Shown: positions 27,164-37,221 of the stretch, piece after piece | Layout of the letters: every line of letters starts with the position of its first letter | Position numbering within the stretch: position 1 is the stretch's first letter | Origin: Rivularia sp034931125 | GTDB taxonomy: Bacteria > Cyanobacteriota > Cyanobacteriia > Cyanobacteriales > Nostocaceae | DNA length: 64,000 nt | Reading direction: 5' to 3' | Assembly (NCBI RefSeq): GCF_034931125.1 | Contig: NZ_JAYGHM010000029.1 | Location: 1-64,000 of the forward strand | Notes under the pieces: generated by a model | What the model saw: the letters and a program-made list of their open reading frames with translations, nothing else | Told to the model about the DNA's origin: nothing | Databases searched by the model: none | Made by a program: the position numbers and the translations under genes

Positions 27164-28525
27164 TCAATTATTTGAGTAATATTCAAATTGGAGCTTTTTT
27201 ATCAAAGTCCTTTGTGTAAAAGCTATATCAACTAAGTATTTTCCAAGCGATAAATACATTAACAATGCCATTAAAGAAAAGGTCAGATTTCCTAGTAGAA
27301 ATGCCTCGAAAATACTGCCTACCAGAAGAGAAATTAAACCAGCGATGACAGTATTACACTGTAGAGAATAAATAGGTTTTCTTGCACTAATTTTATTCAG
27401 TCGAAGCATCATCTTTATACATTCGACACCGAACATAACCAAGGGTATGAATCCCACTAATCCTAAACTGGCTCCAGCTGCTAACCATGAATTTTCACCA
27501 TAACCTAAGCGATCGCCATCTAAGGAAGCACCAAAAAATATATTATTCATGAACCCATTCCACATTGCCGACCAAACCTGTCCACGGGAGTTAGCTGTTG
27601 AAGCGAATCGACCAGCTAGTGCTGTTGAATCAGTTCCCAAAATTGACCCATCTGGACTTAGAAAAGGTAAGATAATAGCCAATACTATAGCCGCGAACAG
27701 TCCCAAGCGTAGCATAGCGCCTCCTCTTTGACGGTAGAAAAATAAAATTGACACTACCCCCATAATTGCTCCGGTTCGCGAACCTGTAAGAAATAAACCG
27801 AGCATAATAAAAACTAAACCAGTTATCCAGCAAACTTTTGCCCAACTCCATTGCTTTTGGCTTTCAATTAAGAACATAAAACAGGGAACAGTAGCCGCCA
27901 GTAAAACAGCAGCGTGCTGTGGGTTTCCCGTGGTTCCTAAAAGTCGTCCATGCACAAATGTAATTGGGTATATATTGATAGCTGCTTGGTAACTATTGGT
28001 AATAATAAATATTACACCTACCATCGCCAAAGACCAGACACCCAAGCGAAAATTCTGCTCGTCTTGTAACCACCTCGAAGGTCCCAAGCAGAGCATTAAG
28101 ACAACCGCTCCAAATGTCAGAAAAGCTAAGAAAGCAAAGCTTATACTGCCGTAAGCCAAAGTCTTGATAAAAATTATACCTTGTACTAATAATAGATATT
28201 TAATTGGCGAGGCAAGAAACATCCTACGCCATCCATGCTGTTTCTTTAATCCCAGCATAAGGATTAAACCTAAAAAGATGATAGTTAAAGGTCTACCCAT
28301 ATCGCGTATCTGCTGCAAAGGAAAGACTAAAGCAGGAACTTCAGTTGTAAATTGATCTTGAAACTTTGACAAGGAAGCTGCAAAACAGCAAATTGTAAAT
28401 AAGAACCAAGCAAGACGACGCGAACGTCCGGCTTGATAAACAATTAACAAACCGATGATAATACCTACTAACCCCAAAGGACTAGCGATAATATCAGCAA
28501 GCTTATTGATAAAGTTGGAACTCAT
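27164..28525 (-). CDS. O-antigen polymerase/ligase-like membrane protein (Wzy/WaaL)
   Basis: A 453-residue membrane protein with about eleven to twelve hydrophobic helices and one larger loop around residues 285-345. The loop sequence NSRGQVWSAMWNGFMNN...FGASLDGDRLGYGENSWLAAGASLG has the Wzy_C/O-antigen ligase pattern, with Arg and the E-N-S-W region typical of the periplasmic active site. Such proteins polymerise repeat units or ligate glycans on the outer face of the inner membrane. In a locus with many transferases and a Wzc-like protein, polymerisation of the exopolysaccharide is the best guess. Confidence 0.85.
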   Translation of the reverse strand: MSSNFINKLADIIASPLGLVGIIIGLLIVYQAGRSRRLAWFLFTICCFAASLSKFQDQFTTEVPALVFPLQQIRDMGRPLTIIFLGLILMLGLKKQHGWRRMFLASPIKYLLLVQGIIFIKTLAYGSISFAFLAFLTFGAVVLMLCLGPSRWLQDEQNFRLGVWSLAMVGVIFIITNSYQAAINIYPITFVHGRLLGTTGNPQHAAVLLAATVPCFMFLIESQKQWSWAKVCWITGLVFIMLGLFLTGSRTGAIMGVVSILFFYRQRGGAMLRLGLFAAIVLAIILPFLSPDGSILGTDSTALAGRFASTANSRGQVWSAMWNGFMNNIFFGASLDGDRLGYGENSWLAAGASLGLVGFIPLVMFGVECIKMMLRLNKISARKPIYSLQCNTVIAGLISLLVGSIFEAFLLGNLTFSLMALLMYLSLGKYLVDIAFTQRTLIKKLQFEYYSNN

Positions 28526-28549
28526 TAGTTAAATTTTTAAACAATAGTT

Positions 28550-29650
28550 TTAGACAGAATTAAGGCATTTATCCGATTTGGCTTGTAGTTCGTTTATCAT
28601 GTCTTGCCAACGACTCGCCCATAAATCAGCCCCATAGGCAGCCGCAAGTTGTTGAGAACGCTTTCCCCATATAAATAATTCTTCGTAACTATGATGTATT
28701 TTTAATAATGCTTTAGCTAAGGCTTCAGGGTTTTCAGGAGGAACAATCAAACCATTATAATAGGGGCGAATTACTTCAACAGCCGAACCACAAACATCGG
28801 TACAAACTATTGGTAAACCTGCTGCTGCGGCTTCAACTAATGCTAGAGGCCAAGGGTCAAATCTACTAGGTAAAATAAAAGCTCCAGCCTTAAGCCAAAT
28901 ATCTTGCATCTGGTTTGGTTGGACAAACCCTCGGTTGTCAATTCCTGGTTTTCCTTCCAGTTGCGATGCTAAAGACCCTTTGCCGCAGCATACCAAGTTC
29001 CAAGGTTCTGATACCTCCTCTCGATAGAGTTTGTAAGCCTGTAAGAGTACATCAAGAGCTTTCGTTTTAGCATAGCGACCAACAAATAGAAAAGAACGCA
29101 ACCAAGAATTTTGCAGTCGCTTTTCATACAACGGCGACCAAGCATTAAAATCAATACCGTAAAGTCCGCGCCTAATATGAGCGGGTTCAATACCAAGGCG
29201 ACGAGCATATTGCCAACTGCGTTCTCCAGTAACTACAATTCGGTTCATCTTTTGCAAGAAAGAACGTAGAGCAAAAGCAGCCAGGTGTTGTTTCGGGGTT
29301 CCCCACCAGGGGGTATCCATACCCATGATTTTGGCAGTTTCACGCAATTCTGGTGCAAAAGCTAATTTATTATAGGGTTTGTGCAACCAACCACAGAAAA
29401 CTATTACATTTGGACATTCTTTTAATACTAAATTTTTGATTAAATTAGCATCTTGTCTTTCTTGCAAATCTAAGAGCCGACAAGGAATACCCTGCATTAA
29501 TTGGTCGGAAAATGCTGTTTCCGTATTAGCTTTAAAGGCAATAACAAATACATCAATATCTGGTAAGTTATGTAAGGTTCGCCAGCAGGCTGCCATGTAA
29601 CCAGAAATATCAGACCAACAAAATATAACTTTTATACTCATGGTTGCCAT
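28550..29650 (-). CDS. Family 4 glycosyltransferase
   Basis: A 366-residue GT-B enzyme with a shortened N-terminal acceptor domain (KVIFCWSDISGYMAACWRTL) and a clear donor domain from residue 190: SFLFVGRYAKTKALDVLLQAY, FILPSRFDPWPLALVEAAAAG and PIVCTDVCGSAVEVI, where the paired acidic motif reads DPWPLALVEA. It is 21 bases downstream of the next transferase gene, so the two are almost certainly cotranscribed. Two start codons three codons apart (29650, 29641) are possible. Confidence 0.9.
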   Translation of the reverse strand: MATMSIKVIFCWSDISGYMAACWRTLHNLPDIDVFVIAFKANTETAFSDQLMQGIPCRLLDLQERQDANLIKNLVLKECPNVIVFCGWLHKPYNKLAFAPELRETAKIMGMDTPWWGTPKQHLAAFALRSFLQKMNRIVVTGERSWQYARRLGIEPAHIRRGLYGIDFNAWSPLYEKRLQNSWLRSFLFVGRYAKTKALDVLLQAYKLYREEVSEPWNLVCCGKGSLASQLEGKPGIDNRGFVQPNQMQDIWLKAGAFILPSRFDPWPLALVEAAAAGLPIVCTDVCGSAVEVIRPYYNGLIVPPENPEALAKALLKIHHSYEELFIWGKRSQQLAAAYGADLWASRWQDMINELQAKSDKCLNSV

Positions 29651-29671
29651 AGGAATTTATTTGAGCAAGCT

Positions 29672-30799
29672 TTAGGCAAACTGCTTTAAGGTACTTGCAA
29701 CTCGCTCAACACATTGAGACCAGGTATATTTTGCTGCATGAACTTCCCCTCGTTGAATATATTCTTGACGTAAACTTGAGTTATTTTCTAAGTTAATTAG
29801 AATATCTACAATTTCATGGGTCGCCTCTGGATTAACTACAATACCAGCATCACCAACTACCTCTGGCAAGGAAGCGCAATTTGACACTATAGCAGGAATC
29901 CCAGCAGCCATAGCTTCTAGTGCAGGTATGCCAAATCCTTCATAGGGAGAAAGAAATAGCAGCGATGATGCACCCCGCAACAGACGGGGTAGTTCTTGAT
30001 CTGAAACCATTCCCAGCAAAGTTAAGTTTGAACGTGTTTTTACTGCTTCAATATATTCGACTTCAGATTCACCCGCTACAACAATATGTAAATAACTTTT
30101 GCGCTGATGCAAAGCATCTGCTACTGCAAGCACGTTGGAAGCTCCCTTTTTACGACGCAAACCGCCAATAATAAATACATAAGGTGCTTCAACAGGTCGA
30201 TGCAATTGTGTTGGATTAATTGAAGCAATATCAAAGAAAGATTGCTCAACACCATTTCCAACTACGACAATTTTCTGAGGATTTGCACCGAGTAAATTGA
30301 CCATGCGCTGCTTAGAAAATTCTGATACCGTAAATATCACTCGACATTCAGATAAAGCACGGCGAACCCAACGCCCCCATTTATAGCTAAACCAGCGATG
30401 TTGCCAAGTTCCCGACCAAGGCAAATTTGGTTCAAATGCTTGAATGTCGTGAATTGTAACGGCTACGGGACATTTTGATACGGGGATGTAGGTTTCCATT
30501 GGAGCATAGAGCCAGTCTGCATCATTTGGTATATAGTTATCCATGCTGGGACTACCCCATAATTTCCACTTTCGTTCGGTAGCATTTTCTGCTGTAGGGA
30601 AGGTATGTTTGGGTAATTCGCGCAAAGGACATCGTGGATCGAGTTTATTCTCTGCAACTAACCATTGTTGAGAGAAAAATAGTTCTAAATTTACCCCTTC
30701 TTGTGCTGCGAGACCAAGCAAAATATGATTTATATGCCTACCTATTCCAGTACAAGGAAGATAGGTACGAGTGGGGTGAATGTAGGAAATGATGTTCAT
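29672..30799 (-). CDS. Family 4 glycosyltransferase (mannosyltransferase-like)
   Basis: About 375 residues from ATG at 30799 (MNIISYIHPTRTYLPCTGIG); an upstream GTG at 30859 is in frame but would add 20 residues not expected for the family. The GT4 donor domain has YVFIIGGLRRKKGASNVL, SSLLFLSPYEGFGIPALEAMAAG and PAIVSNCASLPEVVGDAG, a textbook EGFGIPALE retaining-transferase motif. The HDIQAFEPN motif in the N-terminal half is common in mannosyl- and rhamnosyl-transferases such as WbaZ-like enzymes. Specificity is not proven. Confidence 0.92.
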   Translation of the reverse strand: MNIISYIHPTRTYLPCTGIGRHINHILLGLAAQEGVNLELFFSQQWLVAENKLDPRCPLRELPKHTFPTAENATERKWKLWGSPSMDNYIPNDADWLYAPMETYIPVSKCPVAVTIHDIQAFEPNLPWSGTWQHRWFSYKWGRWVRRALSECRVIFTVSEFSKQRMVNLLGANPQKIVVVGNGVEQSFFDIASINPTQLHRPVEAPYVFIIGGLRRKKGASNVLAVADALHQRKSYLHIVVAGESEVEYIEAVKTRSNLTLLGMVSDQELPRLLRGASSLLFLSPYEGFGIPALEAMAAGIPAIVSNCASLPEVVGDAGIVVNPEATHEIVDILINLENNSSLRQEYIQRGEVHAAKYTWSQCVERVASTLKQFA

Positions 30800-30869
30800 A
30801 AAATATTCAATATAAGATGATGTCAGAGCAAGCCTAAATTTTTCTTGCTTACATATCACAATTAATCAA

Positions 30870-31979
30870 CTAAAAATTGTTGTACGTTGCTTCTAAAATC
30901 TCAATATTCCGAGATTTTATGTGATTCTCCATAACATATTTCAAGGCTGCTAAACTTTTATCTTTGATTGTATTAGGTTGTTCTAATACTGAGCTTAAAC
31001 ATTGAAAAAGATAATCTGTAAGAGTATTAGATGCTTGCTGGCGTTGTTCAAGTGAATTTCTCAGAATCCTCTTCACACCATGTCCTGTATCAACTACAGG
31101 CATATCAATAATCCATCCTCGTTCTGAACTATTAATTTCTATTAGAGCATTGATATTTGTAGTGATTGCAGGTAAACCATAACTAAAAAATTCAAGAACA
31201 GAATAGCCATAAGAGTCTAAATAAGTAGGTAGCAACCCTACATTACTAGAAGCAATTAGCTGCATTACTTCTTGATGACTCAATTCATTAAAGATTTTTA
31301 TTTTACCCTTGCTTTTTTCCACCAACTGAAGTGTATGACTTAATTCTTCATCAGGTGCATCTAGGGGATAGTCTTTAGTATCCATTTTTGACACAATGAT
31401 TAATTCAGCACTAAAACCAGATTCCAAAACTTTTGTAAAAGCTTTTACACATTCGTAACCTCCCTTACGGAAGAAGTCTCTGTCAATGAATATAAACCGG
31501 CAAACTTCAAATTCTTTTGCTAGTAATGAATCCTCATCTATATTTGCCTCTTGTGATGGATGTAGAAGCTGTAATTTTGGCAGAATTTCATCACCATAAG
31601 GACTATTTAAAAGAAAAGACTTTTCATAATTCATTACCCAAGAACTTAAGCAAAAAATCTTTCGACATTGCTTGCGAGCTAAATATTTTAAACGAGTATC
31701 GTCTGCACATGGGAGTTCCAGTGTTGTCACCCAAGGCTTCTGTGAAACACTAGCTGCATTCCAGAAATGATATCCGATACAGTTATCTAAACCAAAGTCA
31801 TTATGTAAATTAATCCAGTTTGTGTTGGGTCGCTTTTTTAAACGTAAATGAGCAGCTGCAAGGTAGACATATAAGTCTATTGAACGACGAACTTCATAGT
31901 TAGGAAAATCTAAGGCAAAATTACGCTTCTCAGCGTATGTCATGTATTTTGTGCCAAGGATTTTTTTTGTGGGTTGCAT
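30870..31979 (-). CDS. Family 4-like glycosyltransferase
   Basis: A 369-residue protein. The first 150 residues show little similarity to known acceptor domains but contain WINLHNDFGLDNCIGYHFWN. The C-terminal half has a GT4-like donor region: FIFIDRDFFRKGGYECVKAF, SNVGLLPTYLDSYGYSVLEF and PAITTNINALIEI, where the usual E-x7-E is weakened to DSYGYSVLE. It sits 70 bases upstream of the preceding transferase gene's start. The divergent sequence suggests an unusual substrate. The ATG at residue 13 is an alternative start. Confidence 0.78.
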   Translation of the reverse strand: MQPTKKILGTKYMTYAEKRNFALDFPNYEVRRSIDLYVYLAAAHLRLKKRPNTNWINLHNDFGLDNCIGYHFWNAASVSQKPWVTTLELPCADDTRLKYLARKQCRKIFCLSSWVMNYEKSFLLNSPYGDEILPKLQLLHPSQEANIDEDSLLAKEFEVCRFIFIDRDFFRKGGYECVKAFTKVLESGFSAELIIVSKMDTKDYPLDAPDEELSHTLQLVEKSKGKIKIFNELSHQEVMQLIASSNVGLLPTYLDSYGYSVLEFFSYGLPAITTNINALIEINSSERGWIIDMPVVDTGHGVKRILRNSLEQRQQASNTLTDYLFQCLSSVLEQPNTIKDKSLAALKYVMENHIKSRNIEILEATYNNF

Positions 31980-32080
31980 AATAATTCATCTAAATTATAA
32001 ACTTCTTTTGCTACCTGCATGGTAGGGGGAGCAGGAAAGCCATTTTGAATCATCCCGAATACAGATTATAGTAAGTATTT

Positions 32081-32752
32081 TTAGGGTTCCCATGAAATAC
32101 CTTCTTTAATAATCTTCGCGGGTGAGCCACCAATTAAACAGTTTTCTTTTTCAAAAGCTTTTGTAACAATACTTCCTGTTGCCACAACACAACCATCAGG
32201 AATAACTACATCAGCCAGTATTGTGCAGTTACTTCCTATCCAACAGTGATTGCCGATCTTGATGCCAGAGGTTTTATTTTTTTTCTTCCCATCTATAATC
32301 AAGTGATGAATATTATTATCTAAGAATTCGCACCCCCAACTAACCAAAGTCTTTTCCCCTATTTCTAATTGATGCTTGATCAGGAATTTTGAAGCACCAA
32401 CAGAGCAGCCATTCAAAATAATCTTTGCGGATTTACTAACTTCAATAATTGCACCTCTGGCAATAGAAGTTCTATTCTCAATAACTAAGCAGCCTTCTAC
32501 ATTAATATATGTTTCACTATTCCTTTGATAAAAAGGAACATGGTTGAGTCCAATTACCAAATCAGAATTAGTGGTTATATTTTTAATGCCTCTAAGGTGT
32601 GTCCCTTGGCAAAGCCAAATTTTCTTACGATAAATAAATCTTGATACTAACGAGTTCAAGATTGTAAATAGATAGATAGGATTTTTGATCTTTTTGTAAA
32701 TTATGTAGATTTTTTTCATCGAAACTGTAAAAAGGCATTGATTAACAGCCAT
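32081..32752 (-). CDS. Hexapeptide-repeat acyltransferase (LbH)
   Basis: A 223-residue left-handed beta-helix protein. Hexapeptide turns are seen from about residue 70 (CLVIENRTSIARGAIIEVSK) and strongly at IKIGNHCWIGSNCTILADVVIPDGCVVATGSIVTK, ending IGGSPAKII, a classic acetyltransferase C-terminus. It probably O-acetylates a sugar of the polysaccharide using acetyl-CoA. The histidine-containing stretch NNIHHLI fits the catalytic loop. Starts at 32752 and 32719 (MKKIYIIYKK) are both possible; neither has a clear ribosome binding site. Acetylation together with sulfation would give a modified anionic polymer. Confidence 0.85.
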   Translation of the reverse strand: MAVNQCLFTVSMKKIYIIYKKIKNPIYLFTILNSLVSRFIYRKKIWLCQGTHLRGIKNITTNSDLVIGLNHVPFYQRNSETYINVEGCLVIENRTSIARGAIIEVSKSAKIILNGCSVGASKFLIKHQLEIGEKTLVSWGCEFLDNNIHHLIIDGKKKNKTSGIKIGNHCWIGSNCTILADVVIPDGCVVATGSIVTKAFEKENCLIGGSPAKIIKEGISWEP

Positions 32753-32850
32753 TTTTTTTGCTGAAAAAACATTCTCTAAGTAAGAATTATTTCCAAATTA
32801 ATGGATTTTACATAATTTAACCTTTTTGGCAAAAAGATTAGGTTTCATTT

Positions 32851-33816
32851 CTAATATTTTATAATTTTATGATAAAGATTGTTAACAAATTGATTTGTTC
32901 TGATAGAAGAAAAAGGTAGCTGTAGCAAATATCTTAACCAGGTTCCTATTCTAGCTATTACATACTTTATTATTGGCTTACCTTGAAAATAAAATTTATC
33001 AAACAAGTTTTTCTGAGGCATTAAAGCATTTAGTTGATATCCTGCCCAATGGAGAATAACTAGCTGCTTTTTGTGGTCTAATCCACCATAATCCCAAATA
33101 TAATATTTTCCATTTTGTCGATAAATTTTTCCTGGCTGTCTTACCCAAGCATTTTGACAAATTCCTCCTAAAACCTCAGCTACATGACCGTAACACACAG
33201 GCTTCATATCGCAGCAATAATTAATAAATGCTTGGTCTGTATTGCGAGGATTTAATTGTTCTCTTATTTGTAATGCTTCTTCAGCTAATTTTTCAAACTC
33301 TTCTAGTGAAAATAATCCTTTTTTTGAAATCCAGCGACCAGAATTAAAACCTCTAGCACCTCCCTTTTTTAATAAATTCTGACGCAGTTCTCCTGGTTCA
33401 TAAACTTGATTGAGCGCACAATCATAGTGGAGAAATTCAAAATCATACTTTTCTAAAGCCAGGATTATCGGCTTTAAATCCGCAAGTACTAATTGGCGAG
33501 CATCTAAATACATGAATTTCTCAAGAGGTCCCCAAAAAGAAGCATAGCGTCTAAACCAATATGGACCAGTTGGTGTATGTCCTAATTCAAATGCTTGACC
33601 AATTGCTTCTAGACGTGCAAAAGATGAATCAATATATACTTCAAAATTGTAAGTATATTTTAGTTGAAGAAGGCGATCGCAATCTTCATTAAATGGGATT
33701 AAAATCAGCCGTAAATCTGGGTTAAAGGTTCTAAAGCTGTTTAGAAAGGCGATCGCCCAGTCGTAGACAACATCATTGGCTGAAAAGTAAACGCCGATTG
33801 CTGGTTTTTCTATCAT
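32851..33816 (-). CDS. GT-A type glycosyltransferase-like protein
   Basis: A 321-residue protein starting IGVYFSANDVVYDWAIAFLN, with KFMYLDARQLVLADLKPI at about residue 92 in the place of the DxD motif of nucleotide-diphospho-sugar transferases, then FNSGRWISKKGLFSLEEF and NTDQAFINYCCDM, features similar to GT8/GT77-like enzymes. The late VILHWAGYQ resembles the conserved HWAG near the end of such proteins. A precise CAZy family cannot be given. It lies 16 bases after the start-side neighbour (a GT2 gene), so both belong to one transcript. Confidence 0.7.
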   Translation of the reverse strand: MIEKPAIGVYFSANDVVYDWAIAFLNSFRTFNPDLRLILIPFNEDCDRLLQLKYTYNFEVYIDSSFARLEAIGQAFELGHTPTGPYWFRRYASFWGPLEKFMYLDARQLVLADLKPIILALEKYDFEFLHYDCALNQVYEPGELRQNLLKKGGARGFNSGRWISKKGLFSLEEFEKLAEEALQIREQLNPRNTDQAFINYCCDMKPVCYGHVAEVLGGICQNAWVRQPGKIYRQNGKYYIWDYGGLDHKKQLVILHWAGYQLNALMPQKNLFDKFYFQGKPIIKYVIARIGTWLRYLLQLPFSSIRTNQFVNNLYHKIIKY

Positions 33817-33832
33817 AGCTGTATTCGTATTC

Positions 33833-34810
33833 TCAAGCAGGGCTAGGCTTCATCAAACCTTTGAGCTTTTGTGTCAAATATTCCGCTTTTGTTGCTCCTA
33901 ATAGTTGTACAAGCATCGGATAAGGCGGGTTGCCTATAATGCAGTTTTGTGCATCGAGTTCCCGCGCAGTTTCAAAATAACTTTTCGATTCAACAATATA
34001 TCCTTTCCTCAAAATTGCTCTACCATAAGCCCAAAAACGCCTAGCTAGAATTTTTCGCACATCAGGAGATAAAGTTTTAGTTTGTTCTTTGATTTTTCTA
34101 CATTGTTGCTGGAGTATTTCAAAGTGAATCATGGCTCCTTTCTGACTCAAACCGCGATCGCTAATCCGATTAGTATCGCTATACTCGCGATATTGATAAA
34201 CTGCTCCTGAATGGTAAACAAACTCCACACCAGCTAAAACTAAACGTAAATGCAAATCGTGTTCTTGTCCCTTCGGAATCAATGGATCGAATCCACCAAT
34301 CTCTAACAAATAATCTCGCTTGTGTAGGGGACAAGATGTGAGCGGACACTGAGATAAGATATGAGAAACTGGATCTTCATTGGCTTTTCGGGGAAGAAGG
34401 GGGTTATTTGGTAAAGGTTTACCATCGCGATTAATCCAAATTGCGTCACCATAGATAATTGCTTTGCGCTCTGAAGAAAGTTGAGATGCTTTTTCTACTT
34501 GACGCTCTAAAGAATCAGGAAGAAGAATATCATCTGCATCGAGAAATTTAATATATTCACCTCTTGCAAGTTCCAAGCCTCGGTTACGTGCTTTGGGAGC
34601 GCCTTGGTTAGAGCTAGTTTCCCACTGAATATGATTCTCGAATAAACGGATAATTTCTAAACTTTTATCTGTGGAGCCGTCATCAATGACAATAATTTCT
34701 ACATTATTGTAAGTTTGATTGACTGCGCTGGCGATCGCGTCTTCAATAAAAGGCTCGTTGTTGTAACAAGGTATAACAATTGAGACTAACTTATCTACTT
34801 CTCTCATCAT
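33833..34810 (-). CDS. Family 2 glycosyltransferase
   Basis: A 325-residue GT2 enzyme with the classic start VSIVIPCYNNEPFIEDAIASAVNQTY, then IIVIDDGSTDKSLEI and IKFLDADDILLP, the DADD metal site at residue about 92. GGFDPLIPKGQEHDLHLRLVLAG carries the catalytic ED-like region (EHD). The C-terminal 100 residues form helices without a membrane span. It is translated just before the GT-A protein downstream. The sugar is unknown. A 267-base gap separates it from the sulfotransferase-containing sub-block upstream. Confidence 0.92.
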   Translation of the reverse strand: MMREVDKLVSIVIPCYNNEPFIEDAIASAVNQTYNNVEIIVIDDGSTDKSLEIIRLFENHIQWETSSNQGAPKARNRGLELARGEYIKFLDADDILLPDSLERQVEKASQLSSERKAIIYGDAIWINRDGKPLPNNPLLPRKANEDPVSHILSQCPLTSCPLHKRDYLLEIGGFDPLIPKGQEHDLHLRLVLAGVEFVYHSGAVYQYREYSDTNRISDRGLSQKGAMIHFEILQQQCRKIKEQTKTLSPDVRKILARRFWAYGRAILRKGYIVESKSYFETARELDAQNCIIGNPPYPMLVQLLGATKAEYLTQKLKGLMKPSPA

Positions 34811-35077
34811 GATGTCATTCTCGCTAACTTACAAATACTTTGGCAACCCTAAATTTATGGCGTTGCATATATCAATATATGAATCCTAAAAAATAGCTAG
34901 TGCCAGATTTTTACTTAATTACTTTTTCTGTAGGATAAATGACATTTTTAATATTGCTTAGGTTTTTTGAATAACATTATGAATATGTACAACGCCAGAA
35001 GTGTTGAATGTTAAGATTCTGAGCTTAAAACAAATGCAGTATTCTTCATGAGATTGTCTTACACAAAATTAACTTAG

Positions 35078-36265
35078 TCAATGATTCAAGCTGCTGATTA
35101 ATCGGTCGATAGATATACCTAAATCAATTTTATCGCGCAAGCTCTTATCTCCTGAATTAATGCCTGGAGTCCTTATTTTGTCCGATCTATTTGATAATTT
35201 TAAGGCTTCATTAAGTGCTTCAGTAATAGAAGGAACAGGCTCTTCAGTATCGGTATCGACTAGTACTCCTTGAGGGCATAAACGAACCGCCTCAATAGCA
35301 CCACCACTATTACCTCCAATTACAAAGTTGCCCAAATAAGCAGCCTCTGTAAAGCTGATTCCAAAGCCTTCAAAGTCAGTTCCATTAACTGAGTAATTCG
35401 GCATTATAAAAATAGAACTTCTTAACAAGAGGTTTTTCTTTTGTCCATCCGTCACTGCTCCTAAAAAAAATATTTTATCCTTTTTCTTAGAAGCCAAGTT
35501 ATCCAAGTATTGTTTTTCAGACCCATCTCCAGCAATTAAAAAGTACACATTTTTATAAGTCTCGTCTAAATCTAGTTGAAGAAATGCCTCTATAGCAAAA
35601 TGAATACCCTTTCGTTTAACAAGCCTACATACTGTAGAAATAACGATAGAATCATTTGGTAATATTTCCAAAGCCGCTATTTTTTCTATAGCCAAATTGT
35701 CTAATATAGAGAATCTTATTCCTGGATATAAAATAAAGTAATTATCTGGTTTGTGATTAGTAGATTCCTGGAACAGTTTCTTGGTGGCTAGCGAATTAAA
35801 TAATATCTTTCTGCTCTTATTACAAATAAGATTTAGGAGACCAGGTTTTGTTTGGCTTAAGTGCAAAATTTCTTTGCCGTGAAATAAAACATGGAAGTTA
35901 GCCCCTACCAGAGAAGCAAGATAAATCAACGATGGCGTAAAAAGATCATCTACAAAACAAAATAGTATATGGCTCTTTTTTCGATATTTTACAATCATTA
36001 TTGCCGATATAGCCATCAGGAGGTAAAAACTCAAAGCATTAATTTTTTTTGTAATAAAATTAATTGCTGTATTATTACAGCTTTTGATTTGCACATACGG
36101 TGAAATTATGGGCAAGCTGGTTTTTTCCGGTTGGCTTACAGTAGTTATTATTGTTTGAAGAATTCCCTTACTATAAAAATAATCTGCAATTTGCTTTGCA
36201 AATTCAGCAACTCCTCCAAGCATTGGCTGAAAGTCTGAGGAAATTACCAGCCATGATTTAGACAT
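35078..36265 (-). CDS. Family 4 glycosyltransferase
   Basis: A 395-residue GT-B enzyme: LVISSDFQPMLGGVAEFAKQIADYF is the N-terminal glycine-rich loop, and the donor side shows VCRLVKRKGIHFAIEAF, SIFIMPNYSVNGTDFEGFGISFTEAAYLG and FEGFGISFTE, the retaining E-x7-E motif. Its ATG overlaps the stop of the upstream sulfotransferase gene by 8 bases, so transfer of this sugar and sulfation are likely coupled at the expression level. DNA here is very AT-rich (one sampled line about 28% GC). Confidence 0.9.
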   Translation of the reverse strand: MSKSWLVISSDFQPMLGGVAEFAKQIADYFYSKGILQTIITTVSQPEKTSLPIISPYVQIKSCNNTAINFITKKINALSFYLLMAISAIMIVKYRKKSHILFCFVDDLFTPSLIYLASLVGANFHVLFHGKEILHLSQTKPGLLNLICNKSRKILFNSLATKKLFQESTNHKPDNYFILYPGIRFSILDNLAIEKIAALEILPNDSIVISTVCRLVKRKGIHFAIEAFLQLDLDETYKNVYFLIAGDGSEKQYLDNLASKKKDKIFFLGAVTDGQKKNLLLRSSIFIMPNYSVNGTDFEGFGISFTEAAYLGNFVIGGNSGGAIEAVRLCPQGVLVDTDTEEPVPSITEALNEALKLSNRSDKIRTPGINSGDKSLRDKIDLGISIDRLISSLNH

Positions 36266-37169
36266 TTGTTAGCAAGTTCCTGAATATAAAATGGTCGTTT
36301 TCTGGTAAATTCCAGTAGCGAGATACCTGCCTCCACTTTATATTCCCCTGCATATAAGCTTTCTTAGGAGGTAAGATTTTAGGAAGTCGATCATAATCAA
36401 AATCCAACCCTACTTGAACGCTTACAGCAGATTGCAGAACCTTTGTAGGATTAGAACAAAAATCTTCAAAATTTATAGAAATGAATTGTTGTCCAAAAAA
36501 TTTACGACCATCTTGTTCTACTTTATCAAAGACAATTGACCAGAATTTGAATAATCTATATGCAGCAGGAGATTGATAGAACTTTTCAGCTAGACTGTCA
36601 TTTTTCAGAATTTGAAGGTGAAATGCGCTGAATAATTGAGATCCCATTACATCTTCCATATTCCATCTGTTAAAATCTCCTATTCTTGTCCAAAAGTTAT
36701 TTTTTCGCTTTAAATCTCTAAAAAATGCCCCTTTCCCTGACTCATCACTTGGAAGTAAATGGGAAGTAACAAAACTTGCTGGTGATCTGTGCAGATGAAT
36801 TAAGTATGTATCTGCTCCAACTACCTCCTTAAGAGATACAATTTTGTTCCAGCACCTTGTTGTATCAATAACTACGTCATTTTGAGTTTCTAGTAATTTC
36901 TGTAAATATAGTGAATGGTCACTTGATAGGTTACTTTTTAGTTCATCTAAAGGATATATAGGATAAAATGACTGCCAAAACTCTTCACGATAAATTTCTA
37001 AAAAATTAATATACTCCTGATAAACTTTCTTCTCATGTTCTCGAGGGAGTTGAGCTAATTTCGGATTGAAAGGCTCGTCAAAACAGATAGCTTTTGTCAC
37101 TTCACGAAAACATTTCCAGAAGATGGTAGAGCCTGACCTTCTCAAAGCAGTTATAATAACTTTTACCAT
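36258..37169 (-). CDS. Sulfotransferase family protein
   Basis: A 303-residue protein beginning VKVIITALRRSGSTIFWKCF, where RRSGST is the phosphosulfate-binding loop. DTYLIHLHRSPASFVTSHLLPS at about residue 125 fits the 3'-phosphate-binding segment (Arg and Ser). FISINFEDFCSNPTKVLQSA is a conserved late motif of the family. It would use PAPS to sulfate a carbohydrate; the family (Sulfotransfer_1/3-like) differs from the other sulfotransferases in the locus, suggesting different positions or sugars. Translationally overlapped with the following GT4 gene. Confidence 0.82.
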   Translation of the reverse strand: MVKVIITALRRSGSTIFWKCFREVTKAICFDEPFNPKLAQLPREHEKKVYQEYINFLEIYREEFWQSFYPIYPLDELKSNLSSDHSLYLQKLLETQNDVVIDTTRCWNKIVSLKEVVGADTYLIHLHRSPASFVTSHLLPSDESGKGAFFRDLKRKNNFWTRIGDFNRWNMEDVMGSQLFSAFHLQILKNDSLAEKFYQSPAAYRLFKFWSIVFDKVEQDGRKFFGQQFISINFEDFCSNPTKVLQSAVSVQVGLDFDYDRLPKILPPKKAYMQGNIKWRQVSRYWNLPENDHFIFRNLLTNV

Positions 37170-37221
37170 AAATGATTTTTTACTTGATTATAAATTACTA
37201 ATAAGTTAATATGTCCAAGTC

